From an uncultured Pelagibacteraceae bacterium (GTDB lineage Bacteria; Pseudomonadota; Alphaproteobacteria; Pelagibacterales; Pelagibacteraceae), in NCBI GenBank assembly GCA_902619835.1, contig CACNFS010000003.1, positions 1-64,000 of the forward strand: a stretch of DNA of 64,000 nucleotides, given 5' to 3'. The notes beneath the pieces were generated by a model that saw only the letters and a program-made list of their open reading frames with translations, was not told the origin of the DNA and searched no databases. Below are positions 8,885 to 18,011 of the stretch, one piece after another (within the stretch, counting starts at the first letter, position 1; every line of letters starts with the position of its first letter). Position numbers and translations under genes: made by a program.

Positions 8885-9585
8885 TTAATTTAAAAGTTTT
8901 TCTTACAGGTTTAAAATCTCTAAAAGGTTCTAGAAGTCCAGCCATTCCTTTAGCGGCTTGCTTCATAGCTCTCGGAGCCTTATTAAAAGATGCAGGATTT
9001 AATATTCAACAAAGTGCTGCCTCAAGCTTATTTACTTATGCTTTGCCTGGTCAATTAGTTATGGCTGAATCGCTTTTAGTTGGAGCTTCAATTATAAATA
9101 TTTTTATAGCGGTATGGTTAGTTAATTTTAGACTTTACCCTATGACAGTCTCCTTATTTCCATTGCTTGATCACAAATCTCAACCAAAATGGAAGTACTA
9201 TTTATCCTGTCATTTCTTAGCGGTAACTTCCTGGTTAATAGCTAAAGATGGTTACAAAAAAATAGATAAAAAACATCGAATTGATTTTTGGATTGGAATA
9301 GGAATTGGAACCTGGTCTACAGCAATATTGATGACAGTAATTGGATATTTATCTGCAGACTATCTCAATAAAGAAATGTTAATTGGTCTTGCTATAGTCA
9401 ATCCTGTTTATTTCTTTTGTATGATGATAGGTGCAATGAAAAATTTAAGTATATCTATTGCCGTTGTTGGAGGAACTATATTAGGTCCTGTAATTTATTT
9501 AATTTCAACAGAGTGGGCTTTATTATTTGCTGGTCTTATTGCTGGAACTATTGCTTTTATATTTGGAGGAAATAATGGCAAGTAG
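8881..9585 (+). CDS. azlC: AzlC family branched-chain amino-acid permease
   Basis: AIPLAACFIALGALLKDAGFN, YALPGQLVMAESL; ATGA overlap with livF; followed by AzlD. Confidence 0.82.
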   Translation: MINLKVFLTGLKSLKGSRSPAIPLAACFIALGALLKDAGFNIQQSAASSLFTYALPGQLVMAESLLVGASIINIFIAVWLVNFRLYPMTVSLFPLLDHKSQPKWKYYLSCHFLAVTSWLIAKDGYKKIDKKHRIDFWIGIGIGTWSTAILMTVIGYLSADYLNKEMLIGLAIVNPVYFFCMMIGAMKNLSISIAVVGGTILGPVIYLISTEWALLFAGLIAGTIAFIFGGNNGK

Positions 9586-9901
9586 TCAAATTATAATTCT
9601 TGCAATTATAGCAACATCAATTGCAACTTTTATTTCTCGTTTTATGGGTGCACTTACTTCTGAGAAAGTAAGCGTTAAGTCAAAAGTTTTTCAATGGTTT
9701 AATTGTGTTGCTTATTCAACTTTAGCAGCACTACTGGGTAGAATGATCATTTTTCCAGCTGGGGTGCTTGCTGACTCTGATTTGACTATTCGATTAGTAG
9801 TTTTAATAATTTGTGTTGCTTTATTCATAATTACAAAGAAAAATTTAGTAATTCCAACAATTATCTCGGCAATTTTTTTAGGAGTTTTGACTAACTTTTA
9901 A
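9575..9901 (+). CDS. azlD: AzlD family protein (start re-assigned from 9527 to the ATG at 9575)
   Basis: ~108 aa, MASSQIIILAIIATSIATFISRFMG...; small multi-TM partner after azlC; upstream aggaggaa RBS-like sequence precedes the 9575 ATG. Confidence 0.75.
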   Translation: MASSQIIILAIIATSIATFISRFMGALTSEKVSVKSKVFQWFNCVAYSTLAALLGRMIIFPAGVLADSDLTIRLVVLIICVALFIITKKNLVIPTIISAIFLGVLTNF

Positions 9902-9920
9902 ATTATGTTAAAATTTTTGA

Positions 9921-9977
9921 ATGGAACCGATTTTATTTGTGTTTATCGCAATGTGGATAGTAGGAATATTAGATTAG
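9921..9977 (+). CDS. Possible 18-aa hydrophobic micropeptide MEPILFVFIAMWIVGILD
   Basis: Complete ATG..TAG mini-ORF filling most of the gap between azlD and csiD; hydrophobic. Could be chance. Confidence 0.25.
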   Translation: MEPILFVFIAMWIVGILD

Positions 9978-9984
9978 ATCACTT

Positions 9985-10881
9985 ATGAGTTTTTCAATTT
10001 CAAATCATCAAAATTCCAAAAGAGTTCGTGTAATAAAATTTAAGGAGAGTGATTTAGATAGATTAATTTTTCCCTTTAAAAAACATTCAATTTTGTCTTT
10101 AGAATATAAACCTTTTTCAAGGTTTAGCTTAGCTAAAAGTTTAGACGAGGTATTCGGAAATAAATTGAGTAAAACTTTAAATGAGATACTCAATGATCGT
10201 AAAACAGGCACTGCAATTATAGAGCCTGAAATCGAAAATAAAAAATTTGATAAGGACTTTCTTGTTAAGTTATCTACCGGTCTCGCCTATTTAGTTGGAA
10301 ATCCAAACTTTGACTCAATGACAGGAAAATACTACGCAAGATTTCACGTAAGGCATCAAGATAGCAGCGACTCTTACCTTAGAAAAGCTTATACAAATTT
10401 AGATCTTCATACTGACGGCACTTACGTCAAGGAAAAGACAGACTGGTTGATAATGACAAAAATGGAGGAGAATAATGTAAGCGGAGGAGAAAGTGTTATT
10501 CTTCATTTAGACGATTGGGAACATCTTGAAGATTTAAGCAATGATCCTATTGGATTAGAAAATTTTACATGGGGCTCTCCAAAAAGTAAAAATGTCGAAT
10601 ATAAGGTTGAACATCCGGTATTTTCTAAAGATAAAAATGGAAAACCTATAATTTCTTATATTGATCAGTTCCCAGAGCCAAAAAATATGGATCAAGGTCT
10701 TTTTCTTCAAAAACTTTCAGATGCTTTAGAAGAAAGTAAAAATAAAATAAGTTTTCCATTACCAGTAGGATCGACAATTTTTTCTAATAATTATTTTTGG
10801 TTACATGGTAGAAAAGCATTTAAAGAGCATTCTGGGCTATCTAGAGAATTACTTCGTATTAGGGGAACTTTCTTTCACTAA
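9985..10881 (+). CDS. glaH: CsiD/GlaH family Fe(II)/2-oxoglutarate-dependent glutarate 2-hydroxylase
   Basis: KYYARFHVRHQDSSDSYLRKAYTNLDLHTDGTYVKEKTDWLIMTKM, HLDDWEHLEDL, YIDQFPEPKNMDQG, NNYFWLHGRKAF closely follow the E. coli CsiD motif order. Confidence 0.9.
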   Translation: MSFSISNHQNSKRVRVIKFKESDLDRLIFPFKKHSILSLEYKPFSRFSLAKSLDEVFGNKLSKTLNEILNDRKTGTAIIEPEIENKKFDKDFLVKLSTGLAYLVGNPNFDSMTGKYYARFHVRHQDSSDSYLRKAYTNLDLHTDGTYVKEKTDWLIMTKMEENNVSGGESVILHLDDWEHLEDLSNDPIGLENFTWGSPKSKNVEYKVEHPVFSKDKNGKPIISYIDQFPEPKNMDQGLFLQKLSDALEESKNKISFPLPVGSTIFSNNYFWLHGRKAFKEHSGLSRELLRIRGTFFH

Positions 10882-10942
10882 TTATAATCATTCTAAAAAT
10901 ATATGTAGTTGACTCTCAATAATATTTTTATTTTAATATCGT

Positions 10943-10971
10943 AATTTAATTAATTAACAGAGGGGAATAAT
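10943..10971 (+). promoter_or_regulatory. Leader with TTTAATTAATTAACAGAGGGGAATA element
   Basis: Shared element with 4066 and 20831 leaders; upstream TTGACT at 10909-10914 and TTTAAT at 10932-10937 (17-nt spacer) give a plausible promoter. Confidence 0.5.
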
Positions 10972-11952
10972 ATGTTCAATAATTTGAAAAAATTAATTAG
11001 CTTAGTTTTCGCTACTGTTCTTTTAACTTCAATCTCAACAACTAGTTTTGCAATCGATAAATTACATTTCATTATCGGTGGTGGCGCTGGCGGTGGTTGG
11101 GATGGAACTGCTAGAGGAACTGGGGAGGCCTTAACTAAAGCTGGTTTTCTTAAAAGTGCTTCATTTGAAAATATGTCAGGTGGTGGTGGAGGAAAAGCTC
11201 TATCTTACATAATCAATACGAAGCCAGAAGGAACTATACTAGTTCAATCAACACCGTTAGTATTAAGATCAATCACAAGACACAAAGGATACGTAAAAGG
11301 TTCTGGTGTATTATCTTATAAAGATGTTAAACCAATCGCTGGTGTAATCGGTGATTACGGTGCAATCGCAGTTGCTAAAAACTCACCATATAAAAACTTC
11401 AAAGATGTAGTTGATGCTTACAAAAAAGATCCTAAGTCAATTAAAATGGCTGGAGGTTCTGTAAGAGGTAGTATGGACCATTTAATTGGTGCACTTGCAT
11501 TTCAAGAAGCTGGCGCAAATCCAAATAACGTTGTGTATGTTCCATATGATGCTGGAGGTAAAGCATTAGCTGGACTTTTATCTGGAGAAACTCAAATTCT
11601 TTCAACTGGTTTAGGGGAAGTAATGGGTGCAAGAGATCAAGTAAGAATAATTGGTATTACAGCTCCTAAAAGAGTAGGTGATGCTCCAGAGGTACCAACT
11701 TTAAAAGAGCAAGGTTTCGATGTTCAATTTGTTAACTGGAGAGGTTTCTTTGCTCCTAAGAGTATGCCGAGTGGAGATGTTAAGAAGATTGCGAAAATGC
11801 TAGGCGATGTTCAAAAAACTCCAGAATGGGAAACAGTTAGAAAAAGAAATGCTTGGGTTAATATTTATAATCCTGGTAGTAAATTCGACAGTTTCTTAAA
11901 GAAACAGACAAAAGAAATGACGAAGTTAATGAAAAAACTAGGCGTAATCTAG
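10972..11952 (+). CDS. tctC: Tripartite tricarboxylate transporter substrate-binding protein (TctC/Bug family)
   Basis: Signal peptide; HFIIGGGAGGGWDGTARGTGEALTKAG; followed by TctB and TctA. Confidence 0.9.
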   Translation: MFNNLKKLISLVFATVLLTSISTTSFAIDKLHFIIGGGAGGGWDGTARGTGEALTKAGFLKSASFENMSGGGGGKALSYIINTKPEGTILVQSTPLVLRSITRHKGYVKGSGVLSYKDVKPIAGVIGDYGAIAVAKNSPYKNFKDVVDAYKKDPKSIKMAGGSVRGSMDHLIGALAFQEAGANPNNVVYVPYDAGGKALAGLLSGETQILSTGLGEVMGARDQVRIIGITAPKRVGDAPEVPTLKEQGFDVQFVNWRGFFAPKSMPSGDVKKIAKMLGDVQKTPEWETVRKRNAWVNIYNPGSKFDSFLKKQTKEMTKLMKKLGVI

Positions 11953-11975
11953 TTTATTAACTTAGGGGAAGAGCA

Positions 11976-12446
11976 GTGAAAATAAATTCAGTTAAAATTA
12001 TTTCGCTGCTCTTCTTTATTTTATCAGCTTTTTATTTATATACAGCTCACCAAATACAAGTTTTCGCCTTTGATGAAGGCGCACCTTTTAATGCTAAAAC
12101 CTTTCCAATTTACTTAGGTTATGCTGGAATGTTTTTTTCAGGTTTAAAAATTATTTTACCAGACCAAAAACCGGTTGTAGTTGACTACAAATATTTGGAA
12201 TTTAAAAAGACAATTTTATTAGTGTTAACCATGGTTATTTATGGGGCAACAATACTAAAAGTTGGTTTCTTTTTATCAACTTCACTTTTTTTAGTCTTTT
12301 CATACTATTTTTTGGGAGAGAGAAGATGGAGGTATATTATAATTTTTTCTTTTCCATTCGTTGCAATATTTATGTATTTACTTCACGGAATGCTACAAGT
12401 TTATCTTAGGGATCCATTATTAAAATTTATAGGAATAATGGGATGA
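11976..12446 (+). CDS. tctB: Tripartite tricarboxylate transporter small membrane subunit TctB
   Basis: 156 aa, 4 TM; FDEGAPFNAKTFPIYLGYAGM; between tctC and tctA. Confidence 0.85.
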   Translation: MKINSVKIISLLFFILSAFYLYTAHQIQVFAFDEGAPFNAKTFPIYLGYAGMFFSGLKIILPDQKPVVVDYKYLEFKKTILLVLTMVIYGATILKVGFFLSTSLFLVFSYYFLGERRWRYIIIFSFPFVAIFMYLLHGMLQVYLRDPLLKFIGIMG

Positions 12447-13945
12447 TAGAAGGAATTTTAATCGGAATAAAAACTGCTTTATCTTTGCAAAACCTAATTA
12501 TGGTGATGATAGGATGTTTTGCGGGAACAATTATTGGAATGCTTCCTGGTTTGGGCCCGATGACAGCGATTGCTTTAATGATACCAATCACATATGGCTT
12601 TGATCCTGCAACTGGTTTAATTTTAATGGCGGGTGTTTATTATGGAGCTGTTTTTGGAGGGTCCACTTCCTCTATCTTAATTAACGCGCCAGGCGTTCCT
12701 GGTACAGTAGCTACTTCATTTGATGGTTATCCAATGGCTCAACAGGGAAAAGCTGGAAAAGCATTGGCGATAGCTGCTTATAGCTCTTTTGCGGGTGGAA
12801 CTATTTCAGCAATCTTCCTATTAATTGCAGCGCCTAGTTTATCTAAAATAAGTTTATCTTTTAGATCTCCAGATTATTTTGGCTTAATGATACTTGGTTT
12901 AACAGCAGTGGCTGCTTTTTCCTCAAAAGGAAACTTTTTAAAAGCTATGATGATGTGTGTTTTGGGTTTGATGTTAGCATCAGTTGGTCAAGATACCTTA
13001 TCTGACATTCCTAGATTTACTTTTAATACGATGAATCTATCAGACGGTATAAGTTTCGTTTTAGTTGTAATGGCAACGTTTGCTATGAGTGAAGCTTTAA
13101 CTATTATTATAAAAGGAAATGATCCTTCAAAAGCAGCGAAACAGATTTCATTAACAGATTTAGGCTCTATAAAAGTAAATAAAGAGGAAACAAAGCAGAT
13201 GGCTGCTACTATTCCTCGCTCCTCAATATTAGGTTTTATTATCGGAGTTTTGCCTGGAGCTGGAGCAACAATCGCATCTTTCTTAGCTTATGGAATGGAA
13301 AGAAATTTTGTGAAAAATGAAGAAAAAGAAAAATTCGGAAAAGGAAGTGTTCAAGGATTATCAGCTCCAGAAACAGCAAATAACGCAGCTTGCTCTGGAT
13401 CTTTTGTGCCTTTGCTCACATTAGGTATCCCAGGAAGCGGAACCACGGCAGTTATGCTAGGTGCATTATTAGGATTTGGTATTCAACCAGGTCCGAGGTT
13501 ATATCAAACTAATCCAGATATATTTTGGTCAGTTATTATGTCAATGTATATAGGAATGGTAGTTCTTTTAATTCTTAATCTTCCATTAATCCCTTACATT
13601 GCTAGAATATTAGCAGTTCCTAGAACATTTTTAATTCCAATGATTTTGTTTTTTTCAGTAACTGGAATTTATCTAATGTCATTTAATAATTTTGATATTT
13701 TTTTAATGATTGGTATTGCGGTTGTAGCAACAATTTTGCGTTTATATGATTTTCCAATGCCACCTTTAATCTTAGCCTTTGTTTTAGGTGGTTTAATGGA
13801 GGAAAACTTGAGAAGATCTTTATTAATAAGCGATGGGTCATGGTCCTTTTTATGGGACAGGCCACTAACTGTTATTATAATGTTAACTATAATATTGATA
13901 GTAATTTGGCAGGTGTATAGAAGCTTTATTAAAAAAACGTATTAG
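12443..13945 (+). CDS. tctA: Tripartite tricarboxylate transporter large membrane subunit TctA
   Basis: GMLPGLGPMTAIALMIPITYG, GVYYGAVFGGSTSSILINAPG, PETANNAACSGSFVPLLTLGIPGSGTTAVMLGAL. Confidence 0.96.
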   Translation: MIEGILIGIKTALSLQNLIMVMIGCFAGTIIGMLPGLGPMTAIALMIPITYGFDPATGLILMAGVYYGAVFGGSTSSILINAPGVPGTVATSFDGYPMAQQGKAGKALAIAAYSSFAGGTISAIFLLIAAPSLSKISLSFRSPDYFGLMILGLTAVAAFSSKGNFLKAMMMCVLGLMLASVGQDTLSDIPRFTFNTMNLSDGISFVLVVMATFAMSEALTIIIKGNDPSKAAKQISLTDLGSIKVNKEETKQMAATIPRSSILGFIIGVLPGAGATIASFLAYGMERNFVKNEEKEKFGKGSVQGLSAPETANNAACSGSFVPLLTLGIPGSGTTAVMLGALLGFGIQPGPRLYQTNPDIFWSVIMSMYIGMVVLLILNLPLIPYIARILAVPRTFLIPMILFFSVTGIYLMSFNNFDIFLMIGIAVVATILRLYDFPMPPLILAFVLGGLMEENLRRSLLISDGSWSFLWDRPLTVIIMLTIILIVIWQVYRSFIKKTY

Positions 13946-14029
13946 TTTAAGTGTTAATTGTTGTAATTTTGTCACGCAAAAAATTAGGAATTTCAAGCTT
14001 TTTTAACCAAAATCTTAGATTCGAAGAGT

Positions 14030-14058
14030 TTGACAGCTTTAAAAACAATGAGTATGAA
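14030..14058 (+). promoter_or_regulatory. Sigma70-type promoter TTGACA-17 nt-TATGAA for the outer-membrane protein gene
   Basis: TTGACA 14030-14035, 17-nt spacer, TATGAA 14053-14058, 35 nt before the ATG at 14093. Confidence 0.65.
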
Positions 14059-14092
14059 TGTTTAAAGTTAATTTATAAATTAAGGGCAAAAT

Positions 14093-14758
14093 ATGAGAAA
14101 AATACATCAATTCATCGTTGTGTTGATCATGGTTGCATTTTCAAGTGCATCATACGCAGAGATGAAATACGGTGTGTCAGGCGCGTTAACTTTTATTAAC
14201 GCAAGCGGTACTGAGACAGAGGGAGGTGAAACAAACACCTTTGACACTGATTATGACAACTTTGCTGTTATTCCATCAGTCTTTGCAGAATACTCTTTCT
14301 CAGATAAAATATCAGTTGGTTTAGACTACGTTCCATTAAAAGCTGACGTTAGTGATAAAACTAAGAAAAGAACTGATACTGAAACTTCTGTAACTGGAAC
14401 TGCGACTACAACCTCGACGACTAGAGAACAGTCTGCTAACGCCGAGTTAGAGAACCACATAACATTATATGCAAACTATTATCTTGAAAATGGAGCATAT
14501 CTAAAAGGTGGGGTCGCGAATGTTACACTTAACACAGATGAGTCTTTAGCTACTGGATCAAAATACGGTAATGTAGACATTATGGGATACGTGATTGGAA
14601 TTGGTACAGATTCTGGAAATTGGAGAACTGAAGTTCTTTATACAGATTATGAAGACATAAGCTTAACTTCTTCTGTTGCAAGAACAGGTGTTACAACAAA
14701 TAACAAAATTGACGCTAATCTAGACACACTAGCTTTAAAAGTATCTTACGCTTTTTAG
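14093..14758 (+). CDS. Outer-membrane beta-barrel protein
   Basis: Signal peptide MRKIHQFIVVLIMVAFSSASYAEM; alternating amphipathic strands; ends KVSYAF (C-terminal aromatic). Confidence 0.8.
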   Translation: MRKIHQFIVVLIMVAFSSASYAEMKYGVSGALTFINASGTETEGGETNTFDTDYDNFAVIPSVFAEYSFSDKISVGLDYVPLKADVSDKTKKRTDTETSVTGTATTTSTTREQSANAELENHITLYANYYLENGAYLKGGVANVTLNTDESLATGSKYGNVDIMGYVIGIGTDSGNWRTEVLYTDYEDISLTSSVARTGVTTNNKIDANLDTLALKVSYAF

Positions 14759-14782
14759 TATAAGACTTTTTAATTAAAAATT

Positions 14783-14816
14783 AAAAAAACCCACCGTTAA
14801 TAGGTGGGTTTTTTTT
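14783..14816. terminator. Bidirectional rho-independent terminator
   Basis: aaaaaaacccacc-gttaata-ggtgggttttttt between convergent genes. Confidence 0.88.
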
Positions 14817-15201
14817 ATAACCTCACGTATTTTTTTTCCCTATCAACTGCCCAGTCTTTTGTACCATTAGCAACAATAAACAAGAATCCACCTGCTAAAC
14901 CAATATTTTTTAGAAATGATACTAATTGAGATTGATCTGAAAAATCAAAATGAAAAAGAAATGCAGTAGTTAAACAGAAAATCGCAAGAATACCCGCAGC
15001 TATTCTTGCTTGATAGCCTACAATTACAAGAACTGGTAAAATTATTTCAACAGCTATCGCGGGAAAAATGAAAAAACCTGGCACCCCAAAACCTTCCATC
15101 CAATTCATTGATCCTTCTAAATTAAAAATTTTATTAAAGGCTGAGATTAAAAATAAAGCTGAGATTAGAACTCTTCCAATAAAATCTACAATATTTGCCA
15201 T
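14815..15201 (-). CDS. DoxX family protein
   Basis: IGRVLISALFLISAFNKIF, WMEGFGVPGFFIFPAIAVEIILPVLVIVGYQARIAAGILAIF. Confidence 0.85.
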   Translation of the reverse strand: MANIVDFIGRVLISALFLISAFNKIFNLEGSMNWMEGFGVPGFFIFPAIAVEIILPVLVIVGYQARIAAGILAIFCLTTAFLFHFDFSDQSQLVSFLKNIGLAGGFLFIVANGTKDWAVDREKKYVRL

Positions 15202-15252
15202 TATAAAAAACTAGATTGATTGTAGAGTAAAGTCAAAAAAAGATAGTTTAAT

Positions 15253-16329
15253 TCAGGTTTTTTTTAAAAATCTCAATATTATAGGCACTATAAACAATAT
15301 CATTAATAGGCGAATGATATGATGAAAAGAAACGAATTCTGGATCAAGATCAAAGAAAATTGCTATCACCGCAACTTCATAGATTCCCCCAGGGCAATAC
15401 GACAATAGTAAAGTAAAGAAGTTTTTATCTATTACTAATCCTGCAACTACTGCTGCTGCTATTCCTAATATAACCAATAAAAAAGTTGCTACAAAACTAT
15501 GTAATGCATTTTTTACAATTTCACTAAATGTTTTATCAGCGAATCTACATCCAACTGAAGATCCTAAAATTAATAAACAATAATCGATAATGTTGGGAGA
15601 TATTTGATAACTTGCAACTTCTGTAATCTGCAATAAACCACTTGCAACCAATGTACCTGTCAACAAAGCAGCTGGAGCTTTAATCTTTTCAAAGAATAAA
15701 ATTAAAACCACTGATGATACGATTAAAATCGTTAAGTGGTAAAAATTTTGATCTGAAATTATCTCTTCAGAACTATTTAGTTTTTCAACTTCGTAAAAAC
15801 TATTTACGATAAAAGGAAATACTGTAATTATAATAATTAATCTTATTAGATGAGATGTAGCTACTTGGCTTAAATCAGTTTTTGCATCTTCAGCTAAAAT
15901 CATTAGCGGGCCTAATGCACCTGGTGCAGCCGAAAAAATAGATGTTTTTTTTTCATATTTAGAAAACTTTTCTAAATATTTTGAAACGAGTAGAACACTT
16001 GAAATTATATAAATTAGCATAATAAAAGAGGTCCAAATCCAATCATGCATTTGACTGAACAAATCTTTGTCAATGTAATTACCAATATAAAGACCAAGAA
16101 TTATTAATACCGAGGACAATATTAACCTCGGCATTTTAGTTTTAAGACCCATTAATGAGGCCAAAGAAGTTATTAGCATTGGCCCTAAGAACCAGGCTAA
16201 AGGAATATTAAAATATTGAGCTATTATTGCACTTGGAATGGATATTATGATGACAGATATAAACGGTATTGAAAATATCTGTTTAAAATTTTCTTTATTA
16301 AAAGGAATAGCTTGGTTATTCTGCATCAT
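15253..16329 (-). CDS. AbrB family transporter (AbrB duplication-type membrane protein)
   Basis: PLAWFLGPMLITSLASLMG, APGALGPLMILAEDAKTDLSQVATSHLIRLIII, YCPGGIYEVAVIAIFFDLDPEFVSFHHIIRLL. Confidence 0.85.
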   Translation of the reverse strand: MMQNNQAIPFNKENFKQIFSIPFISVIIISIPSAIIAQYFNIPLAWFLGPMLITSLASLMGLKTKMPRLILSSVLIILGLYIGNYIDKDLFSQMHDWIWTSFIMLIYIISSVLLVSKYLEKFSKYEKKTSIFSAAPGALGPLMILAEDAKTDLSQVATSHLIRLIIIITVFPFIVNSFYEVEKLNSSEEIISDQNFYHLTILIVSSVVLILFFEKIKAPAALLTGTLVASGLLQITEVASYQISPNIIDYCLLILGSSVGCRFADKTFSEIVKNALHSFVATFLLVILGIAAAVVAGLVIDKNFFTLLLSYCPGGIYEVAVIAIFFDLDPEFVSFHHIIRLLMILFIVPIILRFLKKT

Positions 16330-16331
16330 TC

Positions 16332-17096
16332 ATGATTTTAGGATTTATAGGAACTGGTAAAATTTCATCATCAATTATTTTTGGTATTTTTAAATCAAAG
16401 TTAAAAATTAAGAGAATTTATATATCTTCAAGAAATAGAAACATAGCTAAAAAACTATCTAAAAGTTATGGAAAAATAAAAGTATTAAACAATAATCAAG
16501 AAATTATAGATAAATCCTCAATAGTATTATTGGGTGTTACGCCTAATGTTGGCAATAAAATATTACCTAAATTAAAATTTTCAAAAAACAAAAAAATAAT
16601 TAGTCTTATTTCGACAATTAATTTAAAAAAACTTAAAAAAATCACAAAGAATAAAAATATTGTAAGAGTTATACCTTTACCTCCAATTGAAATTAAAAAG
16701 GGACCAGTAATTGTTTGTCCTCCAGGTAAATTTGCTAAAAATATTTTCAAACATTTAGGGCAAGTTTTAGAAGTAAGAAATGAAAAACTAAGCTATAAGT
16801 TTTGGTCGACAGCTTCTTTAATGGCAGCATACTATGAGATACTAAATACTAGTTCTAAATGGTTAATAAAAAAAGGCATTAACAAAAAGCTGGCTGATAA
16901 GTATGTAGCTGAATTATTTCTGGCGTTAAGTCAGGATGCTTTAAATAAATCATCTCAAGGATTTAAAAAACTCGTAGCGGACTCTCAGACCCCAAAAGGC
17001 CTAAATATGCAGGTTCTTAATGAATTGAAAAAAGGAAAATTCTTTACTAAGTTCACCAAAGCTCTTGAAAATGTAAATAAAAGAGTAAGTAAATAA
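16332..17096 (+). CDS. Pyrroline-5-carboxylate reductase family protein (ProC-like)
   Basis: LGFIGTGKISSSIIFGIFKSK Rossmann motif; IVRVIPLPPIEIKKGPVIVCPPG; SPGG-like region degenerate (DSQTPKGLNMQVL). Confidence 0.8.
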   Translation: MILGFIGTGKISSSIIFGIFKSKLKIKRIYISSRNRNIAKKLSKSYGKIKVLNNNQEIIDKSSIVLLGVTPNVGNKILPKLKFSKNKKIISLISTINLKKLKKITKNKNIVRVIPLPPIEIKKGPVIVCPPGKFAKNIFKHLGQVLEVRNEKLSYKFWSTASLMAAYYEILNTSSKWLIKKGINKKLADKYVAELFLALSQDALNKSSQGFKKLVADSQTPKGLNMQVLNELKKGKFFTKFTKALENVNKRVSK

Positions 17097-17099
17097 ATC

Positions 17100-18011
17100 A
17101 TGGAATATTTTATACAACAATTGGTTAACGGGATTACTTTAGGCTCAATTTATGGACTTATCGCAATTGGTTACACCATGGTCTATGGAATTATTGGAAT
17201 GATTAATTTTGCTCATGGAGATATTTTTATGATTGGAGCTTTTGTTGCTTTAATATCGTTTATTATCTTTGGTTTAACAGGGGTGGCATTGCCAATTATT
17301 TTACTTTTAGTTTTACTAATAGCTATGCTTTTCACGGCTTGCTATGGATGGACAGTTGAAAAATTAGCTTACAAACCGTTAAGGGGATCTTTTAGATTAG
17401 CTCCGCTTATTTCTGCTTTAGGTATGTCAATTGTATTGCAAAACTATGTTCAAGTTTCTCAAGGTGCAAGAGTAAAACCAATGCAGCCATTATTTTCAGG
17501 CGGATTAGAGTTTTTTAAGAATTCGGAATTTATTGTTACGGTAAGTTATCTCCAAATTTTTATTGTTGTACTAACAATTATTTTAATGGGAATATTTACA
17601 TATTTAATCACTAAAACTGATTTAGGAAGAGCACAAAGAGCGTGTGAACAAGATAGAACAATGACTGCTTTACTCGGAATTAATGTTGATAGAACTATTT
17701 CAATTACTTTTATAATTGGATCTTCATTGGCATCAGTAGCAGGAATGATGTTTGTACTTTATTATGGAGTAATTGATTTTTACATTGGATTTTTAGCTGG
17801 TATCAAAGCTTTTACTGCAGCAGTATTAGGCGGAATAGGATCGTTGCCTGGAGCAATGTTAGGTGGCTTGTTAATCGGACTTATAGAAACCTTCTGGGCT
17901 GGATATGTTTCTCTTGAATATAAAGATGTTGCAGCTTTCAGTGTTTTAATTGTAGTTTTAATTTTCTTTCCAACCGGATTTCTTGGAAAACCTGACATCG
18001 AGAAAGTTTAA
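17100..18011 (+). CDS. livH: Branched-chain amino-acid ABC transporter permease LivH
   Basis: GYTMVYGIIGMINFAHGDIFMIGAF; RACEQDRTMTALLGINVDRTISITF. Confidence 0.94.
   Translation: MEYFIQQLVNGITLGSIYGLIAIGYTMVYGIIGMINFAHGDIFMIGAFVALISFIIFGLTGVALPIILLLVLLIAMLFTACYGWTVEKLAYKPLRGSFRLAPLISALGMSIVLQNYVQVSQGARVKPMQPLFSGGLEFFKNSEFIVTVSYLQIFIVVLTIILMGIFTYLITKTDLGRAQRACEQDRTMTALLGINVDRTISITFIIGSSLASVAGMMFVLYYGVIDFYIGFLAGIKAFTAAVLGGIGSLPGAMLGGLLIGLIETFWAGYVSLEYKDVAAFSVLIVVLIFFPTGFLGKPDIEKV

Noticed and set aside
9527-9574. Upstream extension of AzlD (MLVLLLELLLLYLEEI)
   Set aside because: Low-complexity overlap with azlC; internal ATG at 9575 with good RBS gives normal AzlD length.
13951-14199. 82-aa ORF (MLIVVILSRKKLGISSFFNQNLRF...) in the ORF track
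   Set aside because: Overlaps the OMP gene start out of frame and contains the strong OMP promoter; no signal or domain; likely non-coding.
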